From: Oscillospiraceae bacterium
GTDB lineage: Bacteria; Bacillota; Clostridia; UBA1381
DNA length: 59,080 nt
Assembly (NCBI GenBank): GCA_015068545.1
Contig: SVKH01000001.1
Span: 1-59,080 of the forward strand
Direction: 5' to 3'
Shown: piece after piece, positions 25,988-33,299 of the stretch
Layout of the letters: each line of letters begins with the position of its first letter
How positions within the stretch are numbered: position 1 is the first letter of the stretch
The notes under the pieces: model-generated
The model's database searches: none
Told to the model about the DNA's origin: nothing
Seen by the model: the letters and a program-made list of their open reading frames with translations, nothing else
Program-made: the position numbers and the translations under genes

Positions 25988-26018
25988 ATAAAAGTTGATA
26001 CCTTGTAATGATTTAATA

Positions 26019-26951
26019 TCATTTATGAATTTTTATCCTTGTACTATTGGATTTCATTTGAGCAAGCGGGGAAAATTTGTCATAATTCTTTGCAATATCC
26101 GCATCAAATATAGCACAATAATGCTTTGTCATATCAAGTGTTGAATGTCCCAAAAGGCGTTGCAATGTAAAAGCATTGCCACCGCAATCGACAAGATATT
26201 TTCGGGCAAAGGTATGACGAAAGGCGTGTATGCTTGTCCTTTGTATTCCTCGTCTGTTGTTATAACGTGCTATGCTGCTCCGCAAACCGTGTTCTTTTAA
26301 CTGTTCGCCGTTTTCTGTTGGAAATAAGAAATCATCATCCGAGCCGCCACGAATACGCATATATTCTTTTAGTATGCCGCATAATTCGGTGCATAATGGA
26401 ATTACTTGCGATTTCTTGCTTTTGGTATGCCTTAAATAGATTACAAGGTTTTCCAAGTCAACGTCCTTGTTTTTGATGTTGCGTACTGTTGCGGCACGTG
26501 TGCCGTTGTTCACAAGTAGGTTGATAATCACCCAAGTGCGATATTCTGAAAAAGCACATTTCCGCGTATTTGGTTTTTTCAAAAGTCGCTCCAACTCTTT
26601 ATCTGAATAGGTTTCCTTAATTGTTTCCTCGCATTTGTAATTGTGCATTTTTAGTGACGTTATTTCTTCGTCATTGCACCAAGAGAGAAAAGTTTTCACA
26701 GTTCTGACATAACTACTGATTGTATTCGGTGCAAGTTCTGATGCACGCATACTTGAAACCATACATTCCAAATCTGACTTTGTTAAATCGTCTATTGGAA
26801 TATCAACATCCAAGTGCCGACGTACCGCTTTGAAATGCTGATTGTAGGTTATAAGTGTTTTGTCACTCAATCCCTTTGCCTTTCGTGAGAGAATAAAATC
26901 CTCAAAAGTTTCTGCAAATGTGTTGCCAATTTTCATTGTAATTTTCTTCAT
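26019..26951 (-). CDS. int: tyrosine recombinase, element integrase
   Basis: A 310-aa phage-type integrase. An N-terminal SAM-like core-binding domain (SDKTLITYNQHFKAVRRHLD) precedes the catalytic domain with Arg in NNGTRAATVRNI, HAFRHTF (H-x-x-R), LLGHSTLDMTKHY (His and nucleophile Tyr). AAGGTGG precedes the ATG. Its position about 70 bp from the tRNA-Lys attachment site is typical. It should excise and integrate the element by recombination at the 46-bp repeats. Confidence 0.95.
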   Translation of the reverse strand: MKKITMKIGNTFAETFEDFILSRKAKGLSDKTLITYNQHFKAVRRHLDVDIPIDDLTKSDLECMVSSMRASELAPNTISSYVRTVKTFLSWCNDEEITSLKMHNYKCEETIKETYSDKELERLLKKPNTRKCAFSEYRTWVIINLLVNNGTRAATVRNIKNKDVDLENLVIYLRHTKSKKSQVIPLCTELCGILKEYMRIRGGSDDDFLFPTENGEQLKEHGLRSSIARYNNRRGIQRTSIHAFRHTFARKYLVDCGGNAFTLQRLLGHSTLDMTKHYCAIFDADIAKNYDKFSPLAQMKSNSTRIKIHK

Positions 26952-27017
26952 TTTCTGCCACCTTGATTTCCTTATTTTATTTCAAAAATCAAGCGTGCTG
27001 ATAAAATCTTTCAAACA

Positions 27018-27054
27018 AAGAAAAAACCGCTGAAATCCTTGGATTTCAACGGTT
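27018..27054 (-). terminator. terminator of the tRNA operon, element-borne
   Basis: On minus, AACCGTTGAAATCC pairs with GGATTTCAGCGGTT (one G-U), followed by T6. It lies on the element side of the attachment site, replacing the original terminator now at 20356-20384. Confidence 0.8.
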
Positions 27055-27055
27055 A

Positions 27056-27101
27056 TGGTGAGCCATCGGAGATTCGAACTCCGGACAACTTGATTAAAAG
27101 T
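27056..27101 (-). repeat. attachment site, tRNA-proximal copy
   Basis: The 46-bp copy forming the 3' end of the intact tRNA-Lys; identical to 20389-20434. Confidence 0.9.
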
Positions 27102-27131
27102 CAAGTGCTCTGCCAACTGAGCTAATGGCCC
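27056..27131 (-). tRNA. tRNA-Lys (TTT)
   Basis: Complete 76-nt cloverleaf with encoded CCA. Acceptor GGGCCAT/ATGGCTC, anticodon loop CTTTTAA. Its 3' half is supplied by the integrated element. Confidence 0.96.
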
Positions 27132-27207
27132 TGGCAGGGATAGCAGGATTCGAACCTACGAAATGCCAGAATCAAAATCTGGTGCCTTACCGCTTGGCGA
27201 TATCCCT
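27132..27207 (-). tRNA. tRNA-Gln (TTG)
   Basis: 76 nt with CCA, acceptor AGGGATA/TATCCCT, anticodon loop TTTTGAT. It abuts tRNA-Lys with no spacer, so processing relies on exact endonuclease cuts. Confidence 0.95.
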
Positions 27208-27215
27208 AAATAAAA

Positions 27216-27293
27216 TGGGGTGGATAGTGGGATTCGAACCCACGACATTCAGTGCCACAAACTGACGCTCTAACCAGCTGAACTATATCCACC
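27216..27293 (-). tRNA. tRNA-His (GTG)
   Basis: 78 nt with CCA, acceptor GTGGATA/TATCCAC, anticodon loop TTGTGGC. The extra G at position -1, the HisRS identity element, is encoded opposite C73. Confidence 0.95.
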
Positions 27294-27305
27294 ATGTAAA
27301 AAAAA

Positions 27306-27382
27306 TGGCGCGTCTGAAGGGATTCGAACCCCTGGCCCACTGCTTAGAAGGCAGTTGCTCTATCCGACTGAGCTACAGACGC
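27306..27382 (-). tRNA. tRNA-Arg (TCT)
   Basis: 77 nt with CCA, acceptor GCGTCTG/CAGACGC, anticodon loop CTTCTAA. Confidence 0.95.
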
Positions 27383-27388
27383 ATAAAA

Positions 27389-27463
27389 TGGAGCGGGTGA
27401 TGGGAATCGAACCCACACAGCCAGCTTGGAAGGCTGGAATTCTAGCCATTGAACTACACCCGC
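27389..27463 (-). tRNA. tRNA-Gly (TCC)
   Basis: 75 nt with CCA, acceptor GCGGGTG/CACCCGC, anticodon loop CTTCCAA. First tRNA of the five-gene operon. Confidence 0.95.
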
Positions 27464-27504
27464 ATATTCAATTAAGTTGATACATTCATCAACTGACCTT
27501 GTCT

Positions 27505-27533
27505 ATTATAGCAGATGATACCATTTTTGTCAA
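27505..27533 (-). promoter_or_regulatory. promoter of the tRNA operon
   Basis: Full consensus on minus: TTGACA (27528-27533), 17 bp, TATAAT (27505-27510). A short hairpin GTTGAT/ATCAAC lies in the 5' leader (27475-27492). An A/T-only palindrome AAAAAAATAT/ATATTTTTTT at 27545-27565 lies between it and the upstream csd gene and may end that transcript. Confidence 0.85.
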
Positions 27534-27578
27534 CACTTTTTTCTAAAAAAATATAATATTTTTTTGCACAATTATATA

Positions 27579-28715
27579 TCACATATTATTATTGTTTTTT
27601 GACATTTTATACACAGCCAAAGCAAGCTTTTCCATATCCCTTTTAGTTGAGAAGTATCCGAAGCCTGCGCGGATTGCGCCTCCTGATTCTGTACCTAGGG
27701 TTATGTGAGCAGGATATGCGCAGTGATAGCCTCCTCTTGTGGCAATGCTGTATTCGCGGTTTAAAATATCGGAGGCTGTCTGGGAGTCTATATCCTTAAT
27801 ATTAAATGCAACAGTTCCGTTTCGGTTGCCGTGAGTTAATCCATAGACCTTAACTCCTCTGATGTTGTTTAGGGAGGAGATAAGCTGCTGAGCAAGGTGC
27901 TTTTCGTGGTTTAATATATTTTCGCAGCCTACGTTTCGAACATATTTAACCGCTGTTGCCAAGGTCATGATTGCGGGAGTATTCAGCGTACCGGAATGCA
28001 GAATATCGGGAAACTGTGTAGGTTGCAGGAAGCTTTTTGACTCTGTGCCTGTTCCGCCTACTATAAGAGGGGATAGCTCTATGCCTTCCTTTACATAAAG
28101 TCCACCTGTGCCCAATGGACCCATAAGTCCTTTATGACCGGAAAATGCGAGGAGTGACACATTCATGTCCTCTACATCAATGGGCAATATTCCGGCAGAT
28201 TGGGCAGAATCAAGCAGAAATGGAATGCTATGCTTTTTACAGATTTTACCTATTTCTTTAATAGGCAAAACGCTGCCACATACATTGGATACATGTGTTG
28301 CTATTATAAGTTTTGTGTTGCTTTGTATGGCTTTTTCTATATCCTTTGGCAGAATTTCGCCTTTTTCGTTAGCATACACCATGGTATAATCGCAGATTTT
28401 ATGAACTGGACGTATCACGCTGTTGTGTTCCATGGAAGTGATTATTGCGTGGTCATCCGGTTTCAAAATTCCTGCTATTGCCATATTAAGTGCATGAGTT
28501 GCGTTGCAAGTAAATGCAATTCTTTCAGGAGCAGAGATGTTAAACAGCATTGCAAGCTCTTCCTGTGCGTTTATTATACCCTTTGCTCCGGAAATGCTTG
28601 CACTATGACCACCTCTGCCGGTATTAACGCTGAAATTTACGGTGTTTTTGTACATGGCATCGTATACGACTTTTGGCTTTTTGATGCTTGTGGCAGGGTT
28701 ATCAAGATATATCAT
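27579..28715 (-). CDS. cysteine desulfurase-like PLP enzyme (TIGR01977 type)
   Basis: A 378-aa class V aminotransferase-fold protein. MIYLDNPATS is the usual N-terminus; the PLP Lys is in LLAFSGHKGLMGPLGTGG, with ITSMEHNSV and LDSAQSAG around the cofactor. The ATG at 28715 follows AGAGGG; the open frame extends further upstream through the overlapping DUF3343 gene. It overlaps that gene by 14 bp, a pairing known from sulfur/selenium mobilisation loci. It probably delivers sulfur or selenium from cysteine or selenocysteine. Confidence 0.88.
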   Translation of the reverse strand: MIYLDNPATSIKKPKVVYDAMYKNTVNFSVNTGRGGHSASISGAKGIINAQEELAMLFNISAPERIAFTCNATHALNMAIAGILKPDDHAIITSMEHNSVIRPVHKICDYTMVYANEKGEILPKDIEKAIQSNTKLIIATHVSNVCGSVLPIKEIGKICKKHSIPFLLDSAQSAGILPIDVEDMNVSLLAFSGHKGLMGPLGTGGLYVKEGIELSPLIVGGTGTESKSFLQPTQFPDILHSGTLNTPAIMTLATAVKYVRNVGCENILNHEKHLAQQLISSLNNIRGVKVYGLTHGNRNGTVAFNIKDIDSQTASDILNREYSIATRGGYHCAYPAHITLGTESGGAIRAGFGYFSTKRDMEKLALAVYKMSKNNNNM

Positions 28716-28956
28716 GGTAAACCCTCTTTTCGCCTGAGCCTTCTGGGATGTATATTTTTTTGACGTAATTACCTTTAAAAGCCCTGATGAATCCTTCGTT
28801 TTCAAGGCTGGCAATAACCGAATATGAGCAACCACCACCGCCAAGCTCTATGGGTGTACTTATAACTCTCGCTTTGATATCACCTCTGCTTTTTAGTTTT
28901 TTTTCAAGACGTACCGCAGTGGTTATAGGACCAACTACCGCCAAGATTTCTGACAT
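28702..28956 (-). CDS. DUF3343 putative Se/S carrier-like protein
   Basis: An 84-aa protein of the DUF3343 family. The conserved single Cys is in ELGGGGCSYSV, the likely persulfide or selenide carrier residue. AAAGGAG lies before the ATG. Overlap with the desulfurase gene points to a donor-carrier pair. The rest of a selenium-dependent hydroxylase locus is not in this window. Confidence 0.8.
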   Translation of the reverse strand: MSEILAVVGPITTAVRLEKKLKSRGDIKARVISTPIELGGGGCSYSVIASLENEGFIRAFKGNYVKKIYIPEGSGEKRVYHDIS

Positions 28957-29002
28957 ATTCCCACTCCTTTCAATACTTATATATTATAATATGAAAGTGC
29001 AA

Positions 29003-29030
29003 GAAAAAAGGCACAGCTTATGCTATGCCT
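29003..29030 (-). terminator. terminator of the mreB-like to HAD operon
   Basis: On minus AAGGCATAGC pairs with GCTGTGCCTT, followed by T6. The left arm overlaps the last codons and TAG stop of the HAD gene. Confidence 0.8.
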
Positions 29031-29790
29031 TATTGAGAATCAATTGAGAAAGTGCGTATGCTACGCCGTTGTCGCGGCAGGATTTTGTGATAAAGTCTGC
29101 CTTTTCCTTCATAAAATTCGGTGCATTTCCCATTACAACGCCTATTCCAGCGGCATCCAGCATATCTATGTCGTTGGCAGAATCTCCCATAGCTATGGTG
29201 TTCTCCGGCTTGATGCCAAGCTTATTCGCGACAATTTCTATTGCTTTTGATTTGGAACATCCATGTGGACAGCACTCTGTGTATCCCTCGTGCACAAAGG
29301 TGGTGCCTATTTCTTCCCAAAACTCCATCTGCTCCGGCGTCCAGGTGGTTTTTCTGCTTTCGATTTTTTGGAACTTGGAGTTTTTGCAGTTTTCGTACAA
29401 ATACTCCACCGATGGAATTTCGGTAAAATACATACGATAATCCTCAAGCGGATTTACAGCATATCCGCAGTCAACTGACGTGATTATGCCGGGAAAACCT
29501 GTATCAAGAAACATCCGCACAGCTTTTTCTACCGTATCGAAGGGGAAAAAGTTTTCAAAGATTACGTCCTCTCCGAAGGTGATGCGAGAGCCAAGCCCCG
29601 AAATGTATCCGTCAAAGCTGTGGAATTTTGATGCTATTGGCTCTATGCCTTGGTGATTTCTGCCGGTGCTGATGAAAACGTAGTGTCCTAAATCCTGCAC
29701 CAGTTTTAAAACCTTACAGTTTTCTTCGGATACTTTATTTTCCAGACTAAGTGTTCCATCAAAATCAAGAAAAATTGCCCGTTTTTCCAT
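29023..29790 (-). CDS. HAD-IIB (Cof-type) phosphatase
   Basis: A 255-aa Cof-like HAD hydrolase. Nucleophile motif IFLDFDGTLS, motif II STGRN, and motif IV GDSANDIDMLDAAG with the preceding Lys/CSK segment are visible. These act on sugar phosphates or phosphorylated cofactors such as FMN or PLP. The ATG shares one base with the stop of the upstream HAD gene (TAATG). It ends in TAG, showing TAG is a normal stop in this host. Confidence 0.9.
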   Translation of the reverse strand: MEKRAIFLDFDGTLSLENKVSEENCKVLKLVQDLGHYVFISTGRNHQGIEPIASKFHSFDGYISGLGSRITFGEDVIFENFFPFDTVEKAVRMFLDTGFPGIITSVDCGYAVNPLEDYRMYFTEIPSVEYLYENCKNSKFQKIESRKTTWTPEQMEFWEEIGTTFVHEGYTECCPHGCSKSKAIEIVANKLGIKPENTIAMGDSANDIDMLDAAGIGVVMGNAPNFMKEKADFITKSCRDNGVAYALSQLILNKA

Positions 29791-30563
29791 TATTTTATTA
29801 AATCTCCTACTCCGTTTGCTATGTATTTTGGTCTGTATGGGAAGTTATCTATATCCTCCATAGATGTAACGCCGCTAAGAACCAAAACTGTATCTATATT
29901 AGACTCTATTCCTGCAATGATGTCGGTGTCCATTCTGTCGCCTATGAACGCAATTTCATTACTGTGACAATTGATTTTGTTAAGGCCGTGACGAAGCATA
30001 AGAGGATTCGGCTTTCCTACAAAGTATGCCTTTTTGCCTGTGGCAATCTCTATTGGAGCTATCAGCGAGCCGGTAGCAGGCATAATTCCTTTTTCGGTAG
30101 GACCTGTTATGTCCGGATTGGCACCTATGAGCTTTGCACCTTTTAAAACAAGTTCTATTGCTTTTTCTATCTTTTCAAAGCTGTATGTTCTGGTTTCACC
30201 TACTACTACATAATCAGGGTTGACATCATTCATATAAATTTTGTGGTCGTAAAGTGCCTTGGTAAGTGCGGCTTCGCCTATAACGTATGCGGTACACCCC
30301 GGTTTTTGAGAATGTAAAAATTCTGCAGTCGCCATAGCGCTTGTATAAAAATGGTCGGGAGATACCAAAAGTCCCATTCTTTCTAACTTCATACTAAGCT
30401 CGTGAGGCGTCTTTTCCGGACTGTTTGTCAAAAACACAAACTTTTTGTTGTTGTCGATCAACCAGTTAACAAATTCAAAAACTCCGTCAAGAATTTTGTT
30501 GCCGTGATATATAACTCCGTCCATATCACATATAAAACCAACTTTTTCCAAGATCTCTTTCAT
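29790..30563 (-). CDS. HAD-IIA (NagD-like) phosphatase
   Basis: A 257-aa NagD-type HAD hydrolase: CDMDGVIYHGN nucleophile motif, FLTNSPEK, and FIGDRMDTDI with the preceding KPNP signature of the subfamily. NagD enzymes dephosphorylate nucleotides or glycolytic side products. AAGGAG is upstream of the ATG; rsmI lies 28 bp upstream. Confidence 0.9.
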   Translation of the reverse strand: MKEILEKVGFICDMDGVIYHGNKILDGVFEFVNWLIDNNKKFVFLTNSPEKTPHELSMKLERMGLLVSPDHFYTSAMATAEFLHSQKPGCTAYVIGEAALTKALYDHKIYMNDVNPDYVVVGETRTYSFEKIEKAIELVLKGAKLIGANPDITGPTEKGIMPATGSLIAPIEIATGKKAYFVGKPNPLMLRHGLNKINCHSNEIAFIGDRMDTDIIAGIESNIDTVLVLSGVTSMEDIDNFPYRPKYIANGVGDLIK

Positions 30564-30591
30564 AATATTTTCTCCTTATTGTAAAATTATT

Positions 30592-31422
30592 CTATATTCC
30601 GTGAAACTCGTTGTAAACGTCACGTTTTGGTACATTTCGGTCTTTTGCTGCCTTTTTTATGGCGTCCTTGGGATCGTCACCGTCATTTATGTATTTTTCT
30701 ACATGCTCCTTTGCGGTAATATTCTGCCACCATATATCCTCAGCCGCTTTTTCGGCACCTTCTATGATTATAACATACTCGCCTTTTGGAGATTTTTCGG
30801 TATAAAGGGACTGAGCTTCCTCCAAGGTGGTACGGATAATCTCCTCGTGCAACTTTGTAAGCTCTCGGCACAGAGCAATTTTTCGGTTGCCCAAAATATC
30901 CAGCATATCTTTCAGAGTGTAGATAAGCTTGTGAGGTGCTTCGTAGAAAATAAGGGTATGTGTGTCATTTTTTACACTTTCCAAATGCTCGTGGCGATGC
31001 CGTTTATTCACCGAAAGAAAGCCTTCAAATGCAAATCTCTTGGTGGAAAGTCCCGAAAGAATCAGGGCATTCACTCCGGCTACACATCCTGGGATGGAGG
31101 TGATATTAAGGTCATTTTCTATACACAGCTTTACAAGATCCTCACCGGGATCGGATATGGCAGGTGTGCCTGCATCCGAGACGAGTGCTACGTTTTTTCC
31201 TTCCTTTAGCAGGCTTACTATGTATTCGCCTTTTTCACGTTTGTTATGCTCGTGATAGCTTGTAAGCTGTTTATGTATATCAAAATAATTAAGAAGCTGA
31301 ACAGTCCTTCTGGTATCCTCGCAGGCGATAAGGTCTACCATATTAAAAACCTCTAAAAGTCTGTGGGACACATCGCCTAAATTACCGATAGGTGTTGCAC
31401 ATAAATATAAAGTACCTGTCAT
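30592..31422 (-). CDS. rsmI: 16S rRNA (cytidine-1402-2'-O)-methyltransferase
   Basis: A 276-aa tetrapyrrole-methylase-fold enzyme. Signatures: LYLCATPIGNLGDV at the N-terminus, CEDTRRT, SDAGTPAISDPG and GCVAGVNAL. It methylates the ribose of C1402 in the decoding site. The start overlaps the trmN6 stop by four bases (ATGA). Ends in TAG. Confidence 0.96.
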   Translation of the reverse strand: MTGTLYLCATPIGNLGDVSHRLLEVFNMVDLIACEDTRRTVQLLNYFDIHKQLTSYHEHNKREKGEYIVSLLKEGKNVALVSDAGTPAISDPGEDLVKLCIENDLNITSIPGCVAGVNALILSGLSTKRFAFEGFLSVNKRHRHEHLESVKNDTHTLIFYEAPHKLIYTLKDMLDILGNRKIALCRELTKLHEEIIRTTLEEAQSLYTEKSPKGEYVIIIEGAEKAAEDIWWQNITAKEHVEKYINDGDDPKDAIKKAAKDRNVPKRDVYNEFHGI

Positions 31423-32153
31423 TTTCCGTATATCCTTTTCAATTCATCAGTTTCGGTACCGTCCTCGTTATACATAAATAGAGGAGGCATAATTCTAAGT
31501 TCTATTCCGCCTTTGTAAGCTCCGTCAACCAGTACTAAAGATGGCTCGGTATCAGGCGCCTTGTGAGCAAATCTTATACGCTTTGGTTCTATTTCGTATT
31601 TTCGCATAAGGCATATTATGTCGGCAAGACGTGTGGGCTTGTGTACTAATACAAGATGACCTTTTTGCTTTAAAAGTTTGGCAGATGCACAGATTACATC
31701 CTCCAAATTACACATTACCTCGTGACGTGCAATGATTTTGCTGTCGGATGGGTTGGTAACTGCAGAGCCCACCGGCATATATGGTGGGTTGCAGGTTATT
31801 AGGTCAAATACACGCTTTGAGTATATCTTGTCCGATTCCTTCAGGTCGCCTTGCTGAACCTTTATCTTGTCATCAAGTCCGTTAAGGCTAACGCACCTTT
31901 GCGCCATTTCGCATATTTCATCCTGAATTTCTAAAGCACAAAACTCTTTAGTGTTAGTTTTGGCAGAAAGAAGGATAGGTACAACTGCGCTACCTGTACA
32001 TAAATCTAATGTTTTTACAGAGTGCAGTGTTTTTGCAAAATCGGAAAGAAGTACTGCGTCTACGCCGAATCGGAAGCCGTCCGTTTTTTGAATAAGTTTC
32101 AGCCCGCAAAGCTGTAAATCTTCTAAAGACTCGTCATTTTTAAGAAGTTCCAT
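31419..32153 (-). CDS. trmN6: tRNA1(Val) (adenine-37-N6)-methyltransferase
   Basis: A 244-aa class I methyltransferase of COG4123 type. SAM-binding LDLCTGSAVVPILLS and the N6-adenine motif TCNPPYMPVG are clear, with an opening LQKTDGFRFGVDAVLLSDF-like segment typical of TrmN6. It is commonly next to rsmI in Firmicutes. It starts 3 bp after the mreB-like gene. Confidence 0.92.
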   Translation of the reverse strand: MELLKNDESLEDLQLCGLKLIQKTDGFRFGVDAVLLSDFAKTLHSVKTLDLCTGSAVVPILLSAKTNTKEFCALEIQDEICEMAQRCVSLNGLDDKIKVQQGDLKESDKIYSKRVFDLITCNPPYMPVGSAVTNPSDSKIIARHEVMCNLEDVICASAKLLKQKGHLVLVHKPTRLADIICLMRKYEIEPKRIRFAHKAPDTEPSLVLVDGAYKGGIELRIMPPLFMYNEDGTETDELKRIYGK

Positions 32154-32156
32154 AGA

Positions 32157-33170
32157 TTAACCCTTTGTAAATACATAAGTGTTTTCCGGCATTTTATCCA
32201 TATTTTCGCAAACTGAGCTTGCACCGCGAAGTACGCACATATCTGCATCTTCTGCAAGGAAAACCTTTACGTTAAGCTCTATTCTAAGTCTTTTTGCCAG
32301 TCCGTACAGTTGTGCTCCGCCGCCTATCAGCAGTATTCCGTCTTCCATAATGTCACCCAAAAGCTCGGTAGGAGTTTCATCTAGCATTGCCTTTATCTCG
32401 GTCACAATCCTTGATATAAGGTCAGAAAAGGCTTCTCTTGTTTCTTCAGAGCGTACTATAATCTTGTCCGGTTTTTCTGATTTTATATTATAGCCGGAAA
32501 CTTCGCACATTTCGTCATCATCTCTTTGGAATGCACAGCCTATTTCCTTTTTAATTCTTTCGGCAGTATGAGTGCCTATCAAAAGTCCGTGCTTTTCCTC
32601 TACATATTTAATAAGAGCTTCGGTAAAGTCATTACCGCCTACCTTTACAGAACGTCCTAAAACCGTCTGATTAAGGGAAATTGCCGCAATGTCACAGCTT
32701 CCGCTGCCAATATCCACAAGCATCATACCTCTTGCAAGACTTACGTCGCAGTTTGCGCCTATGGCACCTGCAATAGGAGCTTCTATCACAAAAACTTCAC
32801 GAATGCCGGATGCTCTTACTACATCGCACATAGCTCTCTTTTCCACATCAGTAATACCGCAAGGGATGCTTACCATAGCTCTTGGCTTTATCATAGAGCC
32901 TGTTATTTTGGACAAAAATCCCTGAAGCATCTGACAAGCAAGCTCGAAGTTTGCTATAACGCCCTTGGAAAGAGGCTTTACCACAGTAATTGCCTCTGGA
33001 TTTTTCTCTATCATGTTATAGGCTTCTGTGCCTATGGCGATAAGGTGGCCGTCGTAACTGTCTATGGCGATGACGGACGGCTCATTTGTGATAATTCCTT
33101 TATAATAAACACGGGTATTGTCTGTGCCCATGTCAATAGCAATATTATTTGAGAATGAACCAAATTTCAT
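32157..33170 (-). CDS. divergent MreB/Mbl-like actin homologue
   Basis: A 337-aa bacterial actin-fold protein. Phosphate 1 loop IDMGTDNTRVYY, phosphate 2 loop LVDIGSGSCDIAAISL, GGNDFTEAL and adenosine loop LIGGGAQLYGL align with MreB. Phosphate 2 differs from the usual DIGGGTTEVA, with Asp for the Glu. No mreC/mreD follow, unlike the shape operon. The ATG at 33170 follows GGAGG by 8 bases; a TTG directly before it is the alternative. It heads an operon with rRNA/tRNA methylases and HAD genes, so this is probably a second paralogue with a shape or polarity role. Confidence 0.85.
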   Translation of the reverse strand: MKFGSFSNNIAIDMGTDNTRVYYKGIITNEPSVIAIDSYDGHLIAIGTEAYNMIEKNPEAITVVKPLSKGVIANFELACQMLQGFLSKITGSMIKPRAMVSIPCGITDVEKRAMCDVVRASGIREVFVIEAPIAGAIGANCDVSLARGMMLVDIGSGSCDIAAISLNQTVLGRSVKVGGNDFTEALIKYVEEKHGLLIGTHTAERIKKEIGCAFQRDDDEMCEVSGYNIKSEKPDKIIVRSEETREAFSDLISRIVTEIKAMLDETPTELLGDIMEDGILLIGGGAQLYGLAKRLRIELNVKVFLAEDADMCVLRGASSVCENMDKMPENTYVFTKG

Positions 33171-33201
33171 CAAATATTCCTCCTTATTGTATCATAACTC
33201 T

Positions 33202-33230
33202 ATTTTACATCAAACTGAACCAAAAATCAA
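33202..33230 (-). promoter_or_regulatory. promoter of the mreB-like operon
   Basis: Minus-strand TTGATT (33225-33230), 17 bp, TAAAAT (33202-33207). Confidence 0.55.
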
Positions 33231-33239
33231 TAAAAACTA

Positions 33240-33268
33240 TTGAAATAATTATATTCAAGTGGTATAAT
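33240..33268 (+). promoter_or_regulatory. promoter of the SNF2 helicase
   Basis: TTGAAA (33240-33245), 17 bp, TATAAT (33263-33268), divergent from the mreB-like promoter. Confidence 0.7.
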
Positions 33269-33299
33269 TATAAGATACAAAAAATAAGGAGGGCGGAGA

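Larger units (their letters stand above)
20389..27101. mobile_element. 6.7-kb integrative element in tRNA-Lys
   Basis: A 46-bp perfect direct repeat of the tRNA-Lys 3' end (20389-20434 and 27056-27101) bounds the segment. A tyrosine integrase lies next to the intact tRNA. Cargo: small serine recombinase, two tandem paralogues, a small coiled-coil protein, an HTH gene and a GIY-YIG gene both with in-frame TAG, a lipoprotein and a WYL regulator. No relaxase, conjugation or phage structural genes are seen, so it is a small, possibly satellite-like or decaying element. Confidence 0.85.
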
